Shown: one piece after another, positions 23,291 to 24,273 of the stretch
Layout: each line of letters opens with the position of its first letter
Numbering within the stretch: the first letter of the stretch is position 1
Source of the DNA: an uncultured Eubacteriales bacterium
Lineage (GTDB): Bacteria > Bacillota > Clostridia > Oscillospirales > CAG-272
Length of the DNA: 24,273 nt
Assembly: GCA_900547725.1 (NCBI GenBank)
Contig: URHR01000026.1
Location: 1 to 24,273, forward strand
Reading direction: 5' to 3'
The notes under the pieces: generated by a model
The model's database searches: none
What the model was told of the DNA's origin: nothing
What the model saw: the letters and a program-made list of their open reading frames with translations, nothing else
Made by a program: the position numbers and the translations under genes

Positions 23291-24040
23291 ATGGAACACC
23301 GGAAAGAACAAAACGGCAAACAATCCGGAACGGAATGCACGTCCCAAAAGCGGCTTTGCATTTCCTCCGAGATCACCTACCTGCTTGCAATCGTATTATT
23401 GGCGCTCGCCGTCTCGATTCTGACTGCGGCGGATTTCGGTATCTCCATGATCGTAGCGCCAGCCTACCTGCTCAGCCTGAAGGTCGGCGCAATAACCTTC
23501 GGGCAGGCGGAATACATCATTCAGGCGGGCGTATTCGTCCTGCTGTGTCTGGTGTTGCGGAAATTCAAGCCCATCTATTTGATGTCCTTTGTGACCTGCC
23601 TGATCTACGGCGCAGTGTTGGATCTCTGGCGAACGCTCCCCTGCTTCAATCCCGCCGTGATCGTCCCGGGCAGTATGGCGCTGTGGCTTCGCATTCCGAT
23701 GTTTGTTGTCGGCGTTCTGCTGACCTCATTTTCGGTTGCGCTGTTTTTTAAAACCTATCTCTACCCGCAGGTTAACGACTTCTTTGTAAAAGCCGTTTCC
23801 CACCGCTACGGCATCCGGCTGTCGCGCTTCAAGACCTGCGTTGATCTCACGTACCTGCTTGCAAGCACGGTCATGACCTTCTGCTTTTTTGGGAAATTGG
23901 TCGGCTTGAACTGGGGCACGCTTGTGATGGCGGTCTGCAACGGAACGATCATCGGGTTCTTTTCGAACCGCCTCGACCGTACCTTTGAATTCAGACCGCG
24001 TTTTGCAAAATTCGCGTCGCTCTTTTCGCTTGACCGATAA
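23291..24040 (+). CDS. DUF6198/YczE-type integral membrane protein
   Basis: The 249-residue protein has a short hydrophilic N-terminus with two Cys (MEHRKEQNGKQSG) and about five to six hydrophobic helices (near 28-48, 52-65, 75-90, 95-110, 128-155, 188-205, 212-225). The pattern ITYLLAIVLLALAVSILTAADFG with a later FGQAEYIIQ segment resembles the YczE/YyaS/YitT-like family now called DUF6198, common in gut Clostridia. The transported substance or function is unknown. GGAGG seven bases upstream supports the ATG at 23291. Expression appears to be controlled by the attenuator in its leader. A terminator follows 23 bp after the stop. It is a single-gene unit between a tRNA gene and a transposase remnant. 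Confidence 0.85.
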   Translation: MEHRKEQNGKQSGTECTSQKRLCISSEITYLLAIVLLALAVSILTAADFGISMIVAPAYLLSLKVGAITFGQAEYIIQAGVFVLLCLVLRKFKPIYLMSFVTCLIYGAVLDLWRTLPCFNPAVIVPGSMALWLRIPMFVVGVLLTSFSVALFFKTYLYPQVNDFFVKAVSHRYGIRLSRFKTCVDLTYLLASTVMTFCFFGKLVGLNWGTLVMAVCNGTIIGFFSNRLDRTFEFRPRFAKFASLFSLDR

Positions 24041-24063
24041 CTTCTGAACAGCATATACAAAAC

Positions 24064-24114
24064 AAAGACAGCCCGCTTGCCGAACAAAAGCGTTCAGCAA
24101 GGGGCTATCTTTTT
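24064..24114 (+). terminator. Terminator of the DUF6198-like gene
   Basis: An imperfect stem pairs AAAGACAGCCC-GCTTGCCGAAC with GTTCAGCAAGGGGCTATCTTT (one bulge, wobbles), followed by a T run. Confidence 0.8.
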
Positions 24115-24183
24115 ATTCGTTTTTTGCTCACAAAAGCGTGTTTCTCTTCACCTTTTTGAGACGGGTCACTCCCACTCGCTTAA

Positions 24184-24273
24184 ATTAACTTCGTTTTAGG
24201 TGTATCTCCGGGTATCCTGCAAACAGATAACGGCGGGGAGTTTACGCATCCGTTTAAAACAAGCCGCATCCAC
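24184..24273 (+). mobile_element. Transposase (integrase-core DDE) fragment, cut by the window edge
   Basis: The frame reads VLGVSPGILQTDNGGEFTHP and then PFKTSRIH to the window end. TDNGGEF is the block around the second catalytic Asp of rve-type integrase/transposase domains. A TAA stop lies in frame at 24181-24183, so the N-terminal part including the first Asp is missing or out of frame. It is thus a remnant or a frameshifted IS gene that continues to the right. The IS family cannot be fixed from 30 residues. Confidence 0.7.

Overview
The window is a stretch of chromosome from a Gram-positive, strictly fermentative member of the Clostridia, most likely an Oscillospiraceae/Ruminococcaceae-like gut bacterium. 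The evidence is a type III glutamine synthetase, a trimeric electron-bifurcating type [FeFe] hydrogenase, a lone MsmK/UgpC sugar-ABC ATPase, strong AGGAGG ribosome sites and consensus sigma-A promoters. The species cannot be told from the sequence. Most of the window is fairly GC-rich; the block at about 2.43-6.9 kb is visibly more AT-rich.

Layout. 1-2421: the 3' end of glnN, then aspA (aspartase) and its terminator; both are nitrogen/amino-acid genes on the + strand. 2428-6912: an AT-rich accessory cassette on the - strand. A perfect promoter drives a structured 5' leader containing a 9-codon upstream ORF, then a 1118-residue secreted protein (DNRLRE, Ig-like and ricin-like modules, C-terminal zinc metalloprotease motif), then an unrecognised lipoprotein. 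6913-9542: a ROK sugar kinase and a GmhA-like SIS isomerase on the - strand, divergent from an AraC-type regulator. 9543-9893: intergenic, with a perfect 27-bp inverted repeat inside a small ORF. 9894-12368: a multi-pass membrane protein, an XRE/TPR regulator with a candidate operator, and a DivIVA-like coiled-coil protein, all on the - strand.

12604-16801: the hydCBA hydrogenase operon on the - strand (NuoE-like, NuoF-like, catalytic subunit). It would let the cell dispose of electrons from NADH and ferredoxin as H2. 17106-18221: the sugar ABC ATPase. 18415-21310: rsuA and tex, overlapping, on the - strand. 21774-24040, all on the + strand: a small sigma factor, a two-ribbon zinc protein behind a tRNA-like RNA fold, tRNA-Val(CAC), and a DUF6198/YczE-type membrane protein behind a transcription attenuator. 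The right edge holds a transposase fragment.

Most genes are housekeeping or metabolic. The least explained parts are the secreted metalloprotease/lipoprotein cassette with its leader, the small ORF made of an inverted repeat, the cloverleaf-like leader of the zinc-ribbon gene, and the attenuator near the right edge. All domain calls rest on motif recognition by eye; no database search was run.
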